64,000 nt of DNA, taken from Corynebacterium sp. MSK041. GTDB lineage: Bacteria; Actinomycetota; Actinomycetes; Mycobacteriales; Mycobacteriaceae. The stretch lies in contig NZ_JASPJK010000002.1 of the NCBI RefSeq assembly GCF_030232265.1, positions 266,037 through 330,036 of the forward strand, given 5' to 3'. Made by a program: the position numbers and the translations under genes. The notes under the pieces were generated by a model. It made no database searches, had not been told where the DNA came from, and worked only from the letters and a program-made list of their open reading frames with translations. Of this stretch, positions 17,788 through 27,554 are shown in pieces (the first letter of the stretch is position 1; the number at the start of each line of letters is the position of its first letter).

Positions 17788-18891
17788 TTAGGAACCCAGG
17801 CGAGCAGCTGCGGCGGCGATGCGCTCATCGGTCGCTGTCAGGGCGATACGGACATGCTGGGCGCCGGCAGGACCGTAGAAATCACCGGGGGCAGCGAGGA
17901 TGCCGCGTTCGGCGAGCCAGTCGAGGGCCTGGCGAGCATCCATGCCATCGCGGCGTGCCCAGAGGTAGAGGCCCGCATCCGAATAGTCGACGGTGAAGCC
18001 AGCCGTGGGAAGAGCTTTGAGCAACTCAAGGCGCCGCATGGCGTAGGTGGAGCGCTGCATCTCCTCATGCATGTCGGACTCCAGTGCAGCAACCATGGCG
18101 TGTTGGATCGGTCCGGGGACGATGAGGCCGGTGTGCTTGCGTACCTCCAGAAGCTCCTGCACCAGTGCCTCGTCGCCGGAGACCATGCCGCACCGGTAGG
18201 ACGCCATATTGGACGTCTTAGACAGGGAGTGCAGCGCCAACAGCCCAGTGTTATCACCATCCGTCACAGACGGGTGCAGCAACGACACCGGCTCAACGGA
18301 CCACCCGAGGTACAGGTAGCACTCATCGGAGGCGATGATGGCACCGGTCTCCCGCGCAAACGCGACCCAGGCGCGCAGCTGCTCCACAGAGGCCACGGCA
18401 CCGGTCGGGTTGGAGGGGGAATTGAGGAAGACGAGGGCGGTGTCGCGAGGGGCTTGGGAGGGATCGTCGCAACGCACAACGTTGCACCCAGCAATGAGCG
18501 CGCCGACTTCGTAGGTGGGGTACGCGACCTCCGGAATCACAACGGTCTGCCCCCGCAGCCCCAGCATCGTGGGCAACCACGCCACGACTTCTTTTAGCCC
18601 GATGGTGGGCAACACAGCGTTCTCGCTCAGCCCTTCAATGCCGAAGCGACGCGTCAGCGCGGAGACGATCGCCTCCCGCAGTTCAGGTGTACCGGTGGTC
18701 TGCGGGTACCCCGGCGCGGCTGAGTTTTCCGCCAGTGCGAGCTGGATAGGCGGCGGGACGGGGTCAACGGGCCCGCCCACGGATAGGTCCACGAGGCCGT
18801 CAGGGTGGGACGCGGCGCGCGCCTTCACGTCGGCGATGGTGTCCCACGGGAAGTCCGGCAAGACCTGGCTGAGCGATTGGCGCGGCCCCAT
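17788..18891 (-). CDS. dapC: N-succinyldiaminopimelate aminotransferase
   Basis: DapC transaminates N-succinyl-2-amino-6-ketopimelate to N-succinyl-LL-diaminopimelate with glutamate. This fold-type I PLP enzyme of 367 residues has the cofactor lysine in HSLSKTSNMASYRCG and an N-terminal SVGGPVDPVP. The phosphate-cup and Asn (FLNSPSNPTGAVAS) regions are also visible. It follows the ferredoxin gene by 3 bases; a dapC-fdxC pair is conserved in mycobacteria and corynebacteria. The pathway is completed by dapD and dapE a few kilobases away. Confidence 0.93.
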   Translation of the reverse strand: MGPRQSLSQVLPDFPWDTIADVKARAASHPDGLVDLSVGGPVDPVPPPIQLALAENSAAPGYPQTTGTPELREAIVSALTRRFGIEGLSENAVLPTIGLKEVVAWLPTMLGLRGQTVVIPEVAYPTYEVGALIAGCNVVRCDDPSQAPRDTALVFLNSPSNPTGAVASVEQLRAWVAFARETGAIIASDECYLYLGWSVEPVSLLHPSVTDGDNTGLLALHSLSKTSNMASYRCGMVSGDEALVQELLEVRKHTGLIVPGPIQHAMVAALESDMHEEMQRSTYAMRRLELLKALPTAGFTVDYSDAGLYLWARRDGMDARQALDWLAERGILAAPGDFYGPAGAQHVRIALTATDERIAAAAARLGS

Positions 18892-18894
18892 GTC

Positions 18895-19218
18895 CTACTC
18901 CTGGTTCATCGGTGGCAACGCGGCCACGAAGGGGTGGTCGAAGTCGTAAGGGCCTTCGGCGGCGGCGCCACCTGGGGAGCCAAGGTCGTCGAAAAATGCG
19001 ACGTTGGCGTCGTAGTAGTCGTTCCACTCATCGGGAAGGTCGTCTTCATAGAAGATGGCTTCGACGGGGCAGGCAGGTTCGCAGGCGCCACAGTCCACGC
19101 ATTCGTCGGGGTGAATGTAGAGCATGCGCTTGCCCTCATAGATGCAGTCGACGGGGCATTCCTCCACACATGAACGGTCGAGCACGTCAACGCATGGTTC
19201 AGCGATGATGTAGGTCAA
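18895..19218 (-). CDS. fdxC: 7Fe ferredoxin FdxC
   Basis: A 107-residue ferredoxin with C-x7-C-x3-CP in the first cluster region ([14 protein letters not shown]) and C-x2-C-x2-C-x3-CP in the second ([12 protein letters not shown]), the pattern of [3Fe-4S][4Fe-4S] actinobacterial ferredoxins. The acidic C-terminal extension is usual. Homologues begin (V/M)TYxIAEPC, so the start is TTG at 19216-19218. GGAGGAG lies a few bases upstream, which decides against the longer open frame. It is an electron carrier with unknown partners here. Confidence 0.9.
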   Translation of the reverse strand: MTYIIAEPCVDVLDRSCVEECPVDCIYEGKRMLYIHPDECVDCGACEPACPVEAIFYEDDLPDEWNDYYDANVAFFDDLGSPGGAAAEGPYDFDHPFVAALPPMNQE

Positions 19219-19256
19219 GGGGTCTCCTCCGGTTTTAATCGGTTGGGTCCAGTATG

Positions 19257-19625
19257 TCACTTGGCTCGCAGTAAGGGCCAAATGCCTCCCGCCGTACCCG
19301 CGACAAGCAAGAGCAGCGCCTGAATATGGTGGGTGCGCAGCAGCTCACGGGTCACTTCGGGCCCGATGTAGAGCAGTGCGAGGCCCACCAGCCACGTCAA
19401 GGTGGGTACGAAAGCAATGATGCTTTTCTGCGACCACAGTCTCCCCGTCTTCGTCCCCACTCCACCCAACACCCAGGCGGCGATAATGGCCGGAATCCCC
19501 CAGAGCACGTCGAGGGAACCGACCTCCACCAGCAGCGCCACCAGTGCGCCGACGCTGAGCCAGGTGATGCCAGCGCGGGCTTCTGCGGGTGTGAAGTCGG
19601 AGCGTGGCTGTGGCTGGGGGTTCAT
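19257..19625 (-). CDS. Small membrane protein downstream of mshB
   Basis: A 122-residue protein with four hydrophobic segments (about 20-35, 40-58, 68-85, 95-118) and a Pro/Gln-rich cytoplasmic start. It overlaps the end of mshB by 4 bases (ATGA). A small membrane protein sits at this place in mycobacteria too (Rv1171 type). No function is known. Confidence 0.75.
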   Translation of the reverse strand: MNPQPQPRSDFTPAEARAGITWLSVGALVALLVEVGSLDVLWGIPAIIAAWVLGGVGTKTGRLWSQKSIIAFVPTLTWLVGLALLYIGPEVTRELLRTHHIQALLLLVAGTAGGIWPLLRAK

Positions 19626-20500
19626 CGGAGGATTCCGCTGGCGATGTCCGCGCCGGGTTCCAGCGGAAGGCCCGCGCCGACGCAGTAGTGTTCGCGGCGC
19701 AGGATGGGTTGGGCGATGAGGTTGGACAGTGCGTAGGTGACCACGGTGGGATCAGGTGCGGTGGCGAAAGCGGCGTGAGGGTTGGTGGTGGACACGGAGC
19801 CGTCTGCGATCCAGATCTGGGTGGCGTGGGCGCGCATGGCGTCGGTTTTGGCGGCGTAGGTGGCGTCGTCCATTTCCACCCACGTGTCCACTGTGTCGAC
19901 GGCGTCAAGTTCGCCGGGCTTCGGCTGGGTCCAGCCGGCGGGGATATGGGTGGGGATCATCCCGTCAAGCTCGCTGCGCAGAAGCGCTGACCACAGGATG
20001 CGCGGGATGTCCACGCGTTCAGCTGCGACATGGGTGATCTCATGGGCACGGATGTGGTCGGGGTGTCCGTAACCACCGTTGGGGTCGTAGGTGATCACCA
20101 AGTGGGGGCGCTCACGCTCAAACACCGCCACGAGGTCGTCGACGGCGCGCTGGCCTGAATTCACAAAAGCCTTGGGGTTCCGGCTTGCGGGTGAGCCCGC
20201 CATGCCCGAATCGCGGTACATGCCAGCGCCGCCGAGGAATTCCCCACGCACACCCAGGATGTCCAGGGCCGCGTTCAGCTCGTGGATGCGGAACCCACCG
20301 AGTTGGTCGGCGTGGTCATTGACAAGGTGTTGGTAGCGCTCCCCGATGACCTCTCCCTCCTCACCCAGTGTGCAGGTGACCACGAGGACATCTGCACCAC
20401 GGCGTGCCAAGGAGGCAAGGGCGCCACCGGTGAACAGGGACTCATCATCCGGGTGGGCGTGGACAGCCACGACTCTGAAACCTGTGAGATCACGGGACAT
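19622..20500 (-). CDS. mshB: Mycothiol synthesis deacetylase MshB
   Basis: MshB is the zinc enzyme that removes acetate from GlcNAc-inositol to give GlcN-inositol, the third step of mycothiol synthesis. The LmbE-like fold is marked by AVHAHPDDES (His16, Asp18, Asp19) and the later GYGHPDHIRAH. The 292-residue protein matches the family length. A related deacetylase, Mca, cleaves mycothiol conjugates, but the neighbourhood (lpqW, fdxC, dapC) is that of MshB. It overlaps the end of lpqW by 11 bases. Confidence 0.9.
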   Translation of the reverse strand: MSRDLTGFRVVAVHAHPDDESLFTGGALASLARRGADVLVVTCTLGEEGEVIGERYQHLVNDHADQLGGFRIHELNAALDILGVRGEFLGGAGMYRDSGMAGSPASRNPKAFVNSGQRAVDDLVAVFERERPHLVITYDPNGGYGHPDHIRAHEITHVAAERVDIPRILWSALLRSELDGMIPTHIPAGWTQPKPGELDAVDTVDTWVEMDDATYAAKTDAMRAHATQIWIADGSVSTTNPHAAFATAPDPTVVTYALSNLIAQPILRREHYCVGAGLPLEPGADIASGILR

Positions 20501-22085
20501 GTTCGGTCTCCTTCTCGAGGTTGCCTGCCGGGCTCTTAAGTACCCAAGCAGGGGCTGCGGTTAGACGTGCATCAGGTTCATCAATGCGGGAGGGGGAAGA
20601 CAAGGCAGTGCCCATTGCCACGATGTGTTCCTCGCGGAGCAGTGGCAGCCATACCGCCTCCTTCTTCAATAGGTCAGCCACCTGCTTAGCATCAGTGTCA
20701 CCTTGAAGGATGTCTGCCGCCAAGGCTTCCGTCTCCGGCAGGCACAACCCGCTCAAGTTGCCGGCCACGATGCCGTCCTCAGCTGGGCACTGAACTGCGC
20801 TCGCCCACGCACTGGGACTGGTGGGCAGGGACCAGCCAACAACAGCATCAATCTCACCGTCCGGCAGACGCTTTGCGATGTCGGTCATGTCTGCAGCAAC
20901 AGCCTCCGCGGGAATATCGTGGCCATTGAGCACATCCACGATGGCGCGCGCCGCAGGCATCGCCTCACTATCGCGCGGGTCCGCAGCAATCCGCAGCGGC
21001 CGTTTCTGAGTCGCAGGAATCGCGGCGGCGGACTCCGCCGGGTCAGCAGAAGCGGCGCGAGAAGACTCAACAGGGGTGGAGGTGCGGCCGGAGGCGATGC
21101 GGGAGATAAGGGGGACGTCGATAAGCGACGTCAGAGCTTCACGCGCGGCGAGTTCCCCAAGGACCGGCGAATCAACAGACATGGTCACGCCGAGTTCGCG
21201 CGGGCCTTCCCGCATCTCCACCTGGGTGTCTGGGATGAGAGAGTACGTGTCCAGGGAGGTCTCCCCCGGCACGTGGTCCACAAAGGCGTACTGGCCGGAG
21301 CGGAGACGATCCGCCACCTGATCCGTCGAACGCGCGGCGGCGAGGGTGAGGATATCGATCCCCGCCGGATCTTCCCCCCAAAACCTGTCATTCCGGTTCA
21401 ACACGATGACGCCCGCGGCCTGATCCACGGAATTCACCATGTAGCGGCCAGCGGAAGCAGGAATAGTGCTGGCAAGGGCAGTGGCGAAATCGCTCGCCCC
21501 AGAATCCAGCAGGTGCGACGGAAGGAGGTGCGTGAACAGGAACTGCCACTCCTGCACCGGCTCCGCGAACACCACGTCGACGGTCTTACCGGAACCACTC
21601 ACCCGGATGTCGCTGATAGCGCGGTACGCAGCTGAGGCGACCGTGCCTGGGGTGGACACCATGCCGCGCCACAAGTACACAAAATCCGCGCCGGTGAGCG
21701 GGCTGCCATCAGACCACTGGGCGGCGGGATTGATCTGGTAGCGCACCGTCATCTGCTCCGTGTCCGGAACTAGGTCAGCGCTCTCCGCCACATTGGTGTT
21801 GAGCAGCCACTCCCCCTCCGGGCCACGCATGAAAGGACTGGGAAGGGTCAGCTCCGCAATGTCATTCACCGTGGCATTCTCATCCGCAGCCAGATGCGGG
21901 TTGAAGCCATTGCGCAGTGGCGCGACCCCCACGCGGACCTCGGAGCGCTCCGCCGGGGCGGGCGCAGTAGTCGAGGTGGTGGTGGTCGTCTCCTCCTCCA
22001 CAATCGGCGGCGGACCGGGGTTAGCGGTGCAGGCGGAAAGGGCGAGGAGAAGGGGGATCGTCGATAGGCGAAGTGCTCCCTTCAT
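20490..22085 (-). CDS. lpqW: LpqW-like lipoprotein (family 5 solute-binding fold)
   Basis: A 531-residue lipoprotein with signal peptide and lipobox LSAC (lipidated Cys19), followed by a Thr/Glu-rich linker. The body has an OppA/DppA-like fold (GFNPHLAADENATVNDI, WSDGSPLTGADFVYLW). In mycobacteria and C. glutamicum the lipoprotein beside typA is LpqW, which controls the balance of PIM and lipomannan/lipoarabinomannan synthesis and is not a peptide importer. No permease genes are nearby, which supports LpqW. It starts 2 bases after the typA stop. Confidence 0.85.
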   Translation of the reverse strand: MKGALRLSTIPLLLALSACTANPGPPPIVEEETTTTTSTTAPAPAERSEVRVGVAPLRNGFNPHLAADENATVNDIAELTLPSPFMRGPEGEWLLNTNVAESADLVPDTEQMTVRYQINPAAQWSDGSPLTGADFVYLWRGMVSTPGTVASAAYRAISDIRVSGSGKTVDVVFAEPVQEWQFLFTHLLPSHLLDSGASDFATALASTIPASAGRYMVNSVDQAAGVIVLNRNDRFWGEDPAGIDILTLAAARSTDQVADRLRSGQYAFVDHVPGETSLDTYSLIPDTQVEMREGPRELGVTMSVDSPVLGELAAREALTSLIDVPLISRIASGRTSTPVESSRAASADPAESAAAIPATQKRPLRIAADPRDSEAMPAARAIVDVLNGHDIPAEAVAADMTDIAKRLPDGEIDAVVGWSLPTSPSAWASAVQCPAEDGIVAGNLSGLCLPETEALAADILQGDTDAKQVADLLKKEAVWLPLLREEHIVAMGTALSSPSRIDEPDARLTAAPAWVLKSPAGNLEKETEHVP

Positions 22086-22087
22086 GC

Positions 22088-24004
22088 TTACTTATTCAAC
22101 TGCTTCGCACGGGAGCGGGCGCGACCGCGTTCCGTGGCTCCCAGGATGAGCTTGCGCACGCGCATGACGTTGGGGGTGACCTCGACGCATTCGTCGTCGT
22201 CACAGAACTCAATGGCCTCTTCGAGCGAGAGAGTCTTCGCCTTGGCCAAAGTCACCGTCGTATCGGCGGACGCCGCGCGCATGTTGGTGAGCTTCTTCTC
22301 CTTCGTGATGTTGATGTCCATGTCCTCATCACGACTATTCGCGCCGACGACCATCCCCTCATAGGTTTCCGCGCCGGGCTCGACGAAGAACTCACCGCGG
22401 TCAGAGAGTTGCTGCAGCGCGTAGGCGGTGACCTGGCCGGAACGGTCTGCGACGAGGGAGCCGGTGGGGCGGCCCTTGATCTCGCCGGCCCACGGGCGGT
22501 GCTCGATGGAGTAAGAGTTCGCGATACCGGCGCCGCGGGTCTCGGTGAGGAAGGTCGTGCGGAAGCCGATGAGGCCGCGCGACGGGACGTCGAATTCCAT
22601 GCGGACCCAGTCGCCGGAGCCGGCGTTGCCCATGGCTGTCATCTGGCCCTTGCGGTTAGCCATGAGCTGGGTGACGGCGCCCTGGTGCTCGGCCGGGGTA
22701 TCGATGATCATGTGGTCATACGGCTCGTAGGTCTTGCCGTCGACCTCCTTCGTCACCACCTGTGGCTTGCCCACGGTGAGCTCGAAGCCTTCACGACGCA
22801 TCGTCTCAATCAGCACCGTCAACGCCATCTCACCGCGCCCCTGGACTTCCCACGCATCCGGACGATCCGTGGGCAGCACCTTGATGGACACGTTACCGAT
22901 GAGCTCCTGATCCAAACGCGCCTTGACCAGGCGGGCGGTGAGCTTGTCGCCGCCACCGCGGCCGGCCATCGGGGAGGTGTTCACGCCGATGGTCATGGAG
23001 ATCGCCGGGTCGTCGATCTTGATGCGGTCCAGCGGTTCCACGTTGTTCGGGTCACACAGGGAGTCACCGATCATGATCTCGTCGATGCCAGACACGGCGG
23101 CGATATCACCGGCCACGACCTCACCGGTCGCCGGAACACGCTCAAGCCCCTCGGTGACCAGGAGTTCCGCGATGCGGACGTTCTTGACGTGCTGCTCCCC
23201 GTCCTCGTCGTAATGGACCCAGGCAACGTTGTCGCCCTTCTTCACGGAGCCACGGAACACGCGGATCAGCGCGATACGGCCCAGGAAGGAGGAGGAGTCC
23301 AGGTTGGTCACCTGCGCCTGGAAGGGGGCGTCAATGTCGGCAGAGGGCTCAGGCAAGACGTCGTAGATGACGTCGAAAAGCGGCTGCAGATCTTCGCTGT
23401 CGGGCAGTGAGCCGTTACCCGGGTTTTCCAGAGAGGCGCGGCCCGCACGGCCGGAGGTGTAGAGCACCGGCAGCTCCAGCAGGTTCTCAGCGGCCTCGGC
23501 AGCCTCCGGATCCTCCAAGCCAGCACCGAGCTCCAGCAGCAGGTCCTGGGCTTCTTCCACGACTTCGTCGATACGCGCATCGGGGCGGTCCGTCTTGTTC
23601 ACGCAGATGATCACCGGCTTCTTCGCTTCCAGGGCCTTGCCCAGGACGAAGCGGGTTTGTGGGAGGGGGCCCTCGGAGGCGTCGATAAGCAGGACAACAC
23701 CGTCGACCATGGAAAGGCCGCGCTCAACCTCACCGCCGAAGTCGGCGTGGCCCGGGGTGTCAATCACGTTGATCACCAGGTCGTGGCCGTCCTTGCCGGC
23801 ACCTTGGCGGCGGATGGCGGTGTTTTTCGCCAAAATCGTGATGCCGCGCTCCGATTCAAGCTCACCGGAGTCCATGACACGGTCGCCGTGTTCGCCGTGA
23901 TCACCGAAGACGCCGGACTGCTCCAGCATTGCGTTGACGAGGGTGGTTTTGCCGTGGTCAACGTGGGCGACGATGGCTACATTGCGGAACTCTGGGTGGG
24001 ACAC
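22088..24004 (-). CDS. typA: Translational GTPase TypA/BipA
   Basis: TypA is a ribosome-binding GTPase of the EF-G family needed for large-subunit assembly and growth under stress. G1 is AHVDHGKTTL (14-22), G3 DTPGHADFGG and G4 NKTD. Domains II, III and V and the TypA-specific C-terminal domain follow to residue 638. The first gene of a leftward run, it is followed at once by lpqW and mshB, as in mycobacteria. The product is cytosolic. Confidence 0.95.
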   Translation of the reverse strand: MSHPEFRNVAIVAHVDHGKTTLVNAMLEQSGVFGDHGEHGDRVMDSGELESERGITILAKNTAIRRQGAGKDGHDLVINVIDTPGHADFGGEVERGLSMVDGVVLLIDASEGPLPQTRFVLGKALEAKKPVIICVNKTDRPDARIDEVVEEAQDLLLELGAGLEDPEAAEAAENLLELPVLYTSGRAGRASLENPGNGSLPDSEDLQPLFDVIYDVLPEPSADIDAPFQAQVTNLDSSSFLGRIALIRVFRGSVKKGDNVAWVHYDEDGEQHVKNVRIAELLVTEGLERVPATGEVVAGDIAAVSGIDEIMIGDSLCDPNNVEPLDRIKIDDPAISMTIGVNTSPMAGRGGGDKLTARLVKARLDQELIGNVSIKVLPTDRPDAWEVQGRGEMALTVLIETMRREGFELTVGKPQVVTKEVDGKTYEPYDHMIIDTPAEHQGAVTQLMANRKGQMTAMGNAGSGDWVRMEFDVPSRGLIGFRTTFLTETRGAGIANSYSIEHRPWAGEIKGRPTGSLVADRSGQVTAYALQQLSDRGEFFVEPGAETYEGMVVGANSRDEDMDINITKEKKLTNMRAASADTTVTLAKAKTLSLEEAIEFCDDDECVEVTPNVMRVRKLILGATERGRARSRAKQLNK

Positions 24005-24069
24005 GCGCTCTCCTTTTGCGTGGGATGTGCCTCCCGCTCACGCGCGGGCAGGCCTTGAACGGTTAAACC

Positions 24070-24996
24070 CTACTCCGCCTTGCTCTTATGCGCGATCTTT
24101 CGCACGCCTTCCACAACGCAGAGCACAAGAAAACCTGTAATCAGGCCCGCTACGAGGGACCCGCCGGTGTCCACGAACCAGCCGGCGGCTCCCCCACCAA
24201 CGGCTTCCGCGCCACGCTGCAGCACATCATGGGGCCAGTGCCACCCAATCACCTCGTGCAGCCCACGGATGATCAGGTGCCCACCGACCCACAGCATGGC
24301 CACTGTGCCGATGATGCCGATCGCCTGCAACACGTACGGCATACCCTTGACCAGGCCTCTGCCCACCGCCGGAGCATGGCCACGGTCGATCATGCCGAGC
24401 CCAATATCGTCGATCTTCACCAGCAACGCCACCGCGCCGTACACCGCCGCCGTGATGAACAGGGCCACGGCAACAAGCACGGCGAACTCCATCCACAACG
24501 GCTGGTCCACCACTTCGTCGAGGGCGATGATCATGATCTCCGTCGAAAGGATCAGGTCCGTGGTCACGGCACGTTTGACCAGGGTGTCCTCATCTTCCGC
24601 GTCGCGGTTGACGGCACGGTCAGCTTGTTCTTCCGCATCATGCAGAAGCTTATCGACGATCTTCTCCGCCCCCTCAAAACACAAATACGCCCCACCCAGC
24701 ATCAGGATGGGGACGAGTGCCCACGGCGCAACCGCATTAAGCAGCAACGCCACCGGGAGAATGAAGATCAGTTTGTTGCGCAGCGAGCCCTTTGTGATCT
24801 TCCAGATCATCGGCAGCTCACGCGCCGGTGTCACACCGGTGACGTACTGCGGGGTAACGGCAGCATCATCAATAACAACACCGGCGGCTTTCGCCGATGT
24901 TTTTGCTGTCATAGCTGCAACGTCGTCCGCGCTGGAGGCGGCGGTGCGGGCGATCAGGGCGACGTCGTCAAGCAGTGCAAGTAGGCCTCCGGCCAT
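24070..24996 (-). CDS. DUF808 family membrane protein
   Basis: A 308-residue protein of the DUF808/YedI family. It begins with the conserved MAGGLLALLDDVALIARTAA and has PMIWKITKGSLRNKLIFILP and GGAYLCFEGAEKI. About six membrane segments follow. The role is unknown; transport has been suggested from topology only. It lies upstream of typA on the same strand with 65 bases between them. Confidence 0.85.
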   Translation of the reverse strand: MAGGLLALLDDVALIARTAASSADDVAAMTAKTSAKAAGVVIDDAAVTPQYVTGVTPARELPMIWKITKGSLRNKLIFILPVALLLNAVAPWALVPILMLGGAYLCFEGAEKIVDKLLHDAEEQADRAVNRDAEDEDTLVKRAVTTDLILSTEIMIIALDEVVDQPLWMEFAVLVAVALFITAAVYGAVALLVKIDDIGLGMIDRGHAPAVGRGLVKGMPYVLQAIGIIGTVAMLWVGGHLIIRGLHEVIGWHWPHDVLQRGAEAVGGGAAGWFVDTGGSLVAGLITGFLVLCVVEGVRKIAHKSKAE

Positions 24997-25033
24997 GAGC
25001 CAACCTTTCGGAGAGTGGTTTTGTCAGCGCAGT

Positions 25034-25570
25034 CTATGCGACTGGCATGAGTTCCACTTGGTCAGCCCACGTCAACTCAATACCCTGAGCGCGGAGCCAC
25101 TCCATCGCATCATCGTCGTGGCGGGTGATGCCCTCCACCGCGTTGAGCGTGGCGTCAATGGCCTTCTCCGCGTCTTCCGCGCTGATTAAGCCGGCGGAGG
25201 TGGCGGCGGCGAGCTCATCAATATCAAGCACATCGATGGCCTCCCCCTGCACCATCACCAGGTCAACGTAGAGGTCGCGCGTGCGCCACACTTTGCCCTG
25301 AATATCAATCTCCGCGATGTCGAAGTAGTAGTCCTGCTCCGCTTCCACTCCTTCACGGAAGTGGAAAATGTTGGCGCGCAGATTCAGATTGGGCAGCAAC
25401 CAACTCTCGAGGTAGCCGAACTTCGGGTGATTCGCCCCGCGCGCCATGTACAGGCCGAAATCCGTAACCTTGAACGTGTCCACCTCACGGAGATACCCCT
25501 TCGGGTCCGTGTTGGTCTTAGAGCTCATGTCAAATGTCTCTTGCTTCACCGGGTGAAGGTCCACAGTCAT
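25034..25570 (-). CDS. DUF402 domain protein
   Basis: A 178-residue cytosolic protein with the DUF402 beta-barrel: YLESWLLPNLNLRANIFHFR, DYYFDIAEIDIQGKVWRTRDLYVDLVM. The C-terminal part is a helical extension with an acidic, Ala-rich stretch. Members include nucleoside diphosphatases and putative RNA-binding proteins; the exact activity here is unknown. ATG at 25568-25570 is chosen because GAGAGGGGAG lies just upstream. An ATG 12 codons earlier lacks such a site. Confidence 0.75.
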   Translation of the reverse strand: MTVDLHPVKQETFDMSSKTNTDPKGYLREVDTFKVTDFGLYMARGANHPKFGYLESWLLPNLNLRANIFHFREGVEAEQDYYFDIAEIDIQGKVWRTRDLYVDLVMVQGEAIDVLDIDELAAATSAGLISAEDAEKAIDATLNAVEGITRHDDDAMEWLRAQGIELTWADQVELMPVA

Positions 25571-25605
25571 CGTGTCTCCCCTCTCGTAACCGTTGCTCAT
25601 GGCCA

Positions 25606-26325
25606 TTACTTGACTTTCGCCGCCAGTGCCGTGGGTGCGAACCCGCAGCTCTTGCCGCCTGTATTCACTGAACCGGCAACCACCGCGAGGATCGTGCCGG
25701 ACCCAGTGTCCGCAACCCCAGACAGAGTTGCCGGTCCTGTTGGGTTAATCCCGTTGTTCTGGAGTGGCGTTACACCCGTGCGAAAAGTGCCCAGGTTGAC
25801 CCAGTACACGTGCATCTGCCCTTGCTCGCGTGCAGCCGGCTGCGTGCCCAGTGCGGTGAAGACGAACGTGGCCTGCCCCGCCTTGGGTGCCGGGACAGGC
25901 AAATCAGCAGGTCCCGGCACGGCGATAGCAGTTCCCGTAGAGTTCATCCCCGGCCCCATGCAATGCGGGGACACCGTTGGCCAGAAAGCCTGACGGAAAT
26001 GCGGCGCACTATCCGGAAGCGGCGGGCCACCAATTTCACCAGTGCCGGCGGCGAAGGCCAGACCCTGCAACAGTGCATCGCGCACCTGCACCGGCACCCA
26101 CGGCTGGTTGGCAAAATCGGTGACGGCGCGCTGAACCTCCGGCGTCGGTTGACCGAGAGGGCTCACAAGGTTGGGAACCTGGATGTGTGGCAGCGACGAG
26201 TTACCCGGCGCGGCAGACGCAGCAGGAACGCCACAACTTAAGGCCGAGGCGGCCAAAAGACCAGCGCCGGCGAGTGCGGCAATACGGGACGTGCGGGGAC
26301 GCTTGAGCATCAGCATCATCTGCAA
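25606..26325 (-). CDS. Secreted Ala/Pro-rich protein (Rv1157c-like)
   Basis: A 239-residue exported protein with an N-terminal signal (Arg-rich start, hydrophobic 15-30, likely cleavage after AASA near residue 38). The mature part contains Cys in HCMGPGMNS and KSCGF that may form a disulfide. It resembles the secreted protein found near lpqW in other mycolata. No catalytic motif is visible. Its TTG/ATG-rich start (MQMMLML) leaves the exact first codon uncertain by a few residues. Confidence 0.7.
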   Translation of the reverse strand: MQMMLMLKRPRTSRIAALAGAGLLAASALSCGVPAASAAPGNSSLPHIQVPNLVSPLGQPTPEVQRAVTDFANQPWVPVQVRDALLQGLAFAAGTGEIGGPPLPDSAPHFRQAFWPTVSPHCMGPGMNSTGTAIAVPGPADLPVPAPKAGQATFVFTALGTQPAAREQGQMHVYWVNLGTFRTGVTPLQNNGINPTGPATLSGVADTGSGTILAVVAGSVNTGGKSCGFAPTALAAKVK

Positions 26326-26464
26326 GAGATTCCTTTGCGTTGGGAAAATAACGCGATAACTCGAATAACTTTAGTCACTTTAGAAACATTTGCAACACTT
26401 TTGGCAGTTTTGTGCGCTCTGCGACTGTGCCGGGCCACGGCACATCGGACTAAAGTGGTTCCTC

Positions 26465-27478
26465 ATGGAGCCCACCCCTCGATACCCACTCACCCCTGCC
26501 GCTTTGGGCAATGGCGTGAACGTGCGCGTGGGCAACACCGTTCAGGCAACTCTTTTTGAGCACATCTCCACCGCCGCCGGTCCCGAACACAACCTGGCCA
26601 CCTCCGTGGAGCTTGAACCATACCCCCTAACTGGCACGTGGCGGGTGCGCTGGCCACTCGCCTTCGGCGCCATCATCGGGGAGATCGACGCGGCAACCCG
26701 CACTGACTATGCCCTGACGGACGTCATCCACGAGTGTGGCTTCATCCCCACTGCGCAAGCGACCTTTGCACTCGACCGGTTCACGGGGACCTACGACGTC
26801 ACCGTGCACCTCGCCCTTCCCCAGTTTGTGGTGCCCCGGAACAATCCAGCAGACGGCGCTGGCGTGTTGCCTTCGGGAGGAATCAGTGCCGACGAGCACA
26901 TCTTGGTCGACGTGACAACCGGTGAATACACCGAGGCGGAAATACTGCGCATGTCCCCCGGCCAATGGTTGGTGGAACTGAGCACGCATGAGGACACTGT
27001 CGTAGTCACCTGCGATGGCCGTGTCCTAGGCACGCTCAGCGAGCAGGACAGTGCCGAGGTGCGGGTATTACTGGAAACACTCACCAGCGATCCCGCCCCG
27101 ATCCTCGCTCGTGCCATGCTCATCGATGGGGCTGTGACCTTAGATGTTGCCCGCCACTCCACAGCCAAGACACTGCGGCATCTTCCCTCGCTCCCTGTAA
27201 CGGAGATACCCGCCCCCAATGTGTTCCAGGTGTATGAGTTCGGGGATGGGACGATGGCGGTGACCGTGGATAGTACAGCCGCCGTCGCCCCAGAAGACCA
27301 GCCCAAGCCGACGGGTGCCGCGCGCACTGTGGACACCCCCACCACCGTCGCCCCGCCAGAAAAACCTGAAGAACTGGAAGTAGAACTCTCCGAGGTGGAG
27401 AAAGTCCGCCTGCGCCGCGCCCAACGCGATCACTCTGACAGAGGCACCAACGCCGGACGCCACCGCGCCACCGATTAA
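26465..27478 (+). CDS. Uncharacterised corynebacterial protein
   Basis: A 337-residue protein with no recognised domain. The first 250 residues alternate predicted beta strands with polar loops, and the C-terminal 80 are rich in Pro, Thr, Glu and Arg (PPEKPEELEVELSEVEKVRLRRAQRD) and probably disordered. There is no signal peptide or membrane segment. ATG 26465 begins MEPTPRYPLTPAAL; the longer frame upstream to 26390 has a Cys-rich, unlikely start. It is divergent from the secreted protein gene on the left. Confidence 0.6.
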   Translation: MEPTPRYPLTPAALGNGVNVRVGNTVQATLFEHISTAAGPEHNLATSVELEPYPLTGTWRVRWPLAFGAIIGEIDAATRTDYALTDVIHECGFIPTAQATFALDRFTGTYDVTVHLALPQFVVPRNNPADGAGVLPSGGISADEHILVDVTTGEYTEAEILRMSPGQWLVELSTHEDTVVVTCDGRVLGTLSEQDSAEVRVLLETLTSDPAPILARAMLIDGAVTLDVARHSTAKTLRHLPSLPVTEIPAPNVFQVYEFGDGTMAVTVDSTAAVAPEDQPKPTGAARTVDTPTTVAPPEKPEELEVELSEVEKVRLRRAQRDHSDRGTNAGRHRATD

Positions 27479-27554
27479 CGGGTCGCCACCGTTGGTCCTT
27501 GCGAGAGTCTCTCCAGAAAACTCGCACCTCACATAGAAACGAGCTGTCCCCACC

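Noticed and set aside
22073..23410. Long open frame (445 codons) antisense to typA
   Set aside because: It is fully inside a well-conserved gene and has the Val/Gly/His-rich composition of a GC-driven shadow frame; no ribosome binding site.
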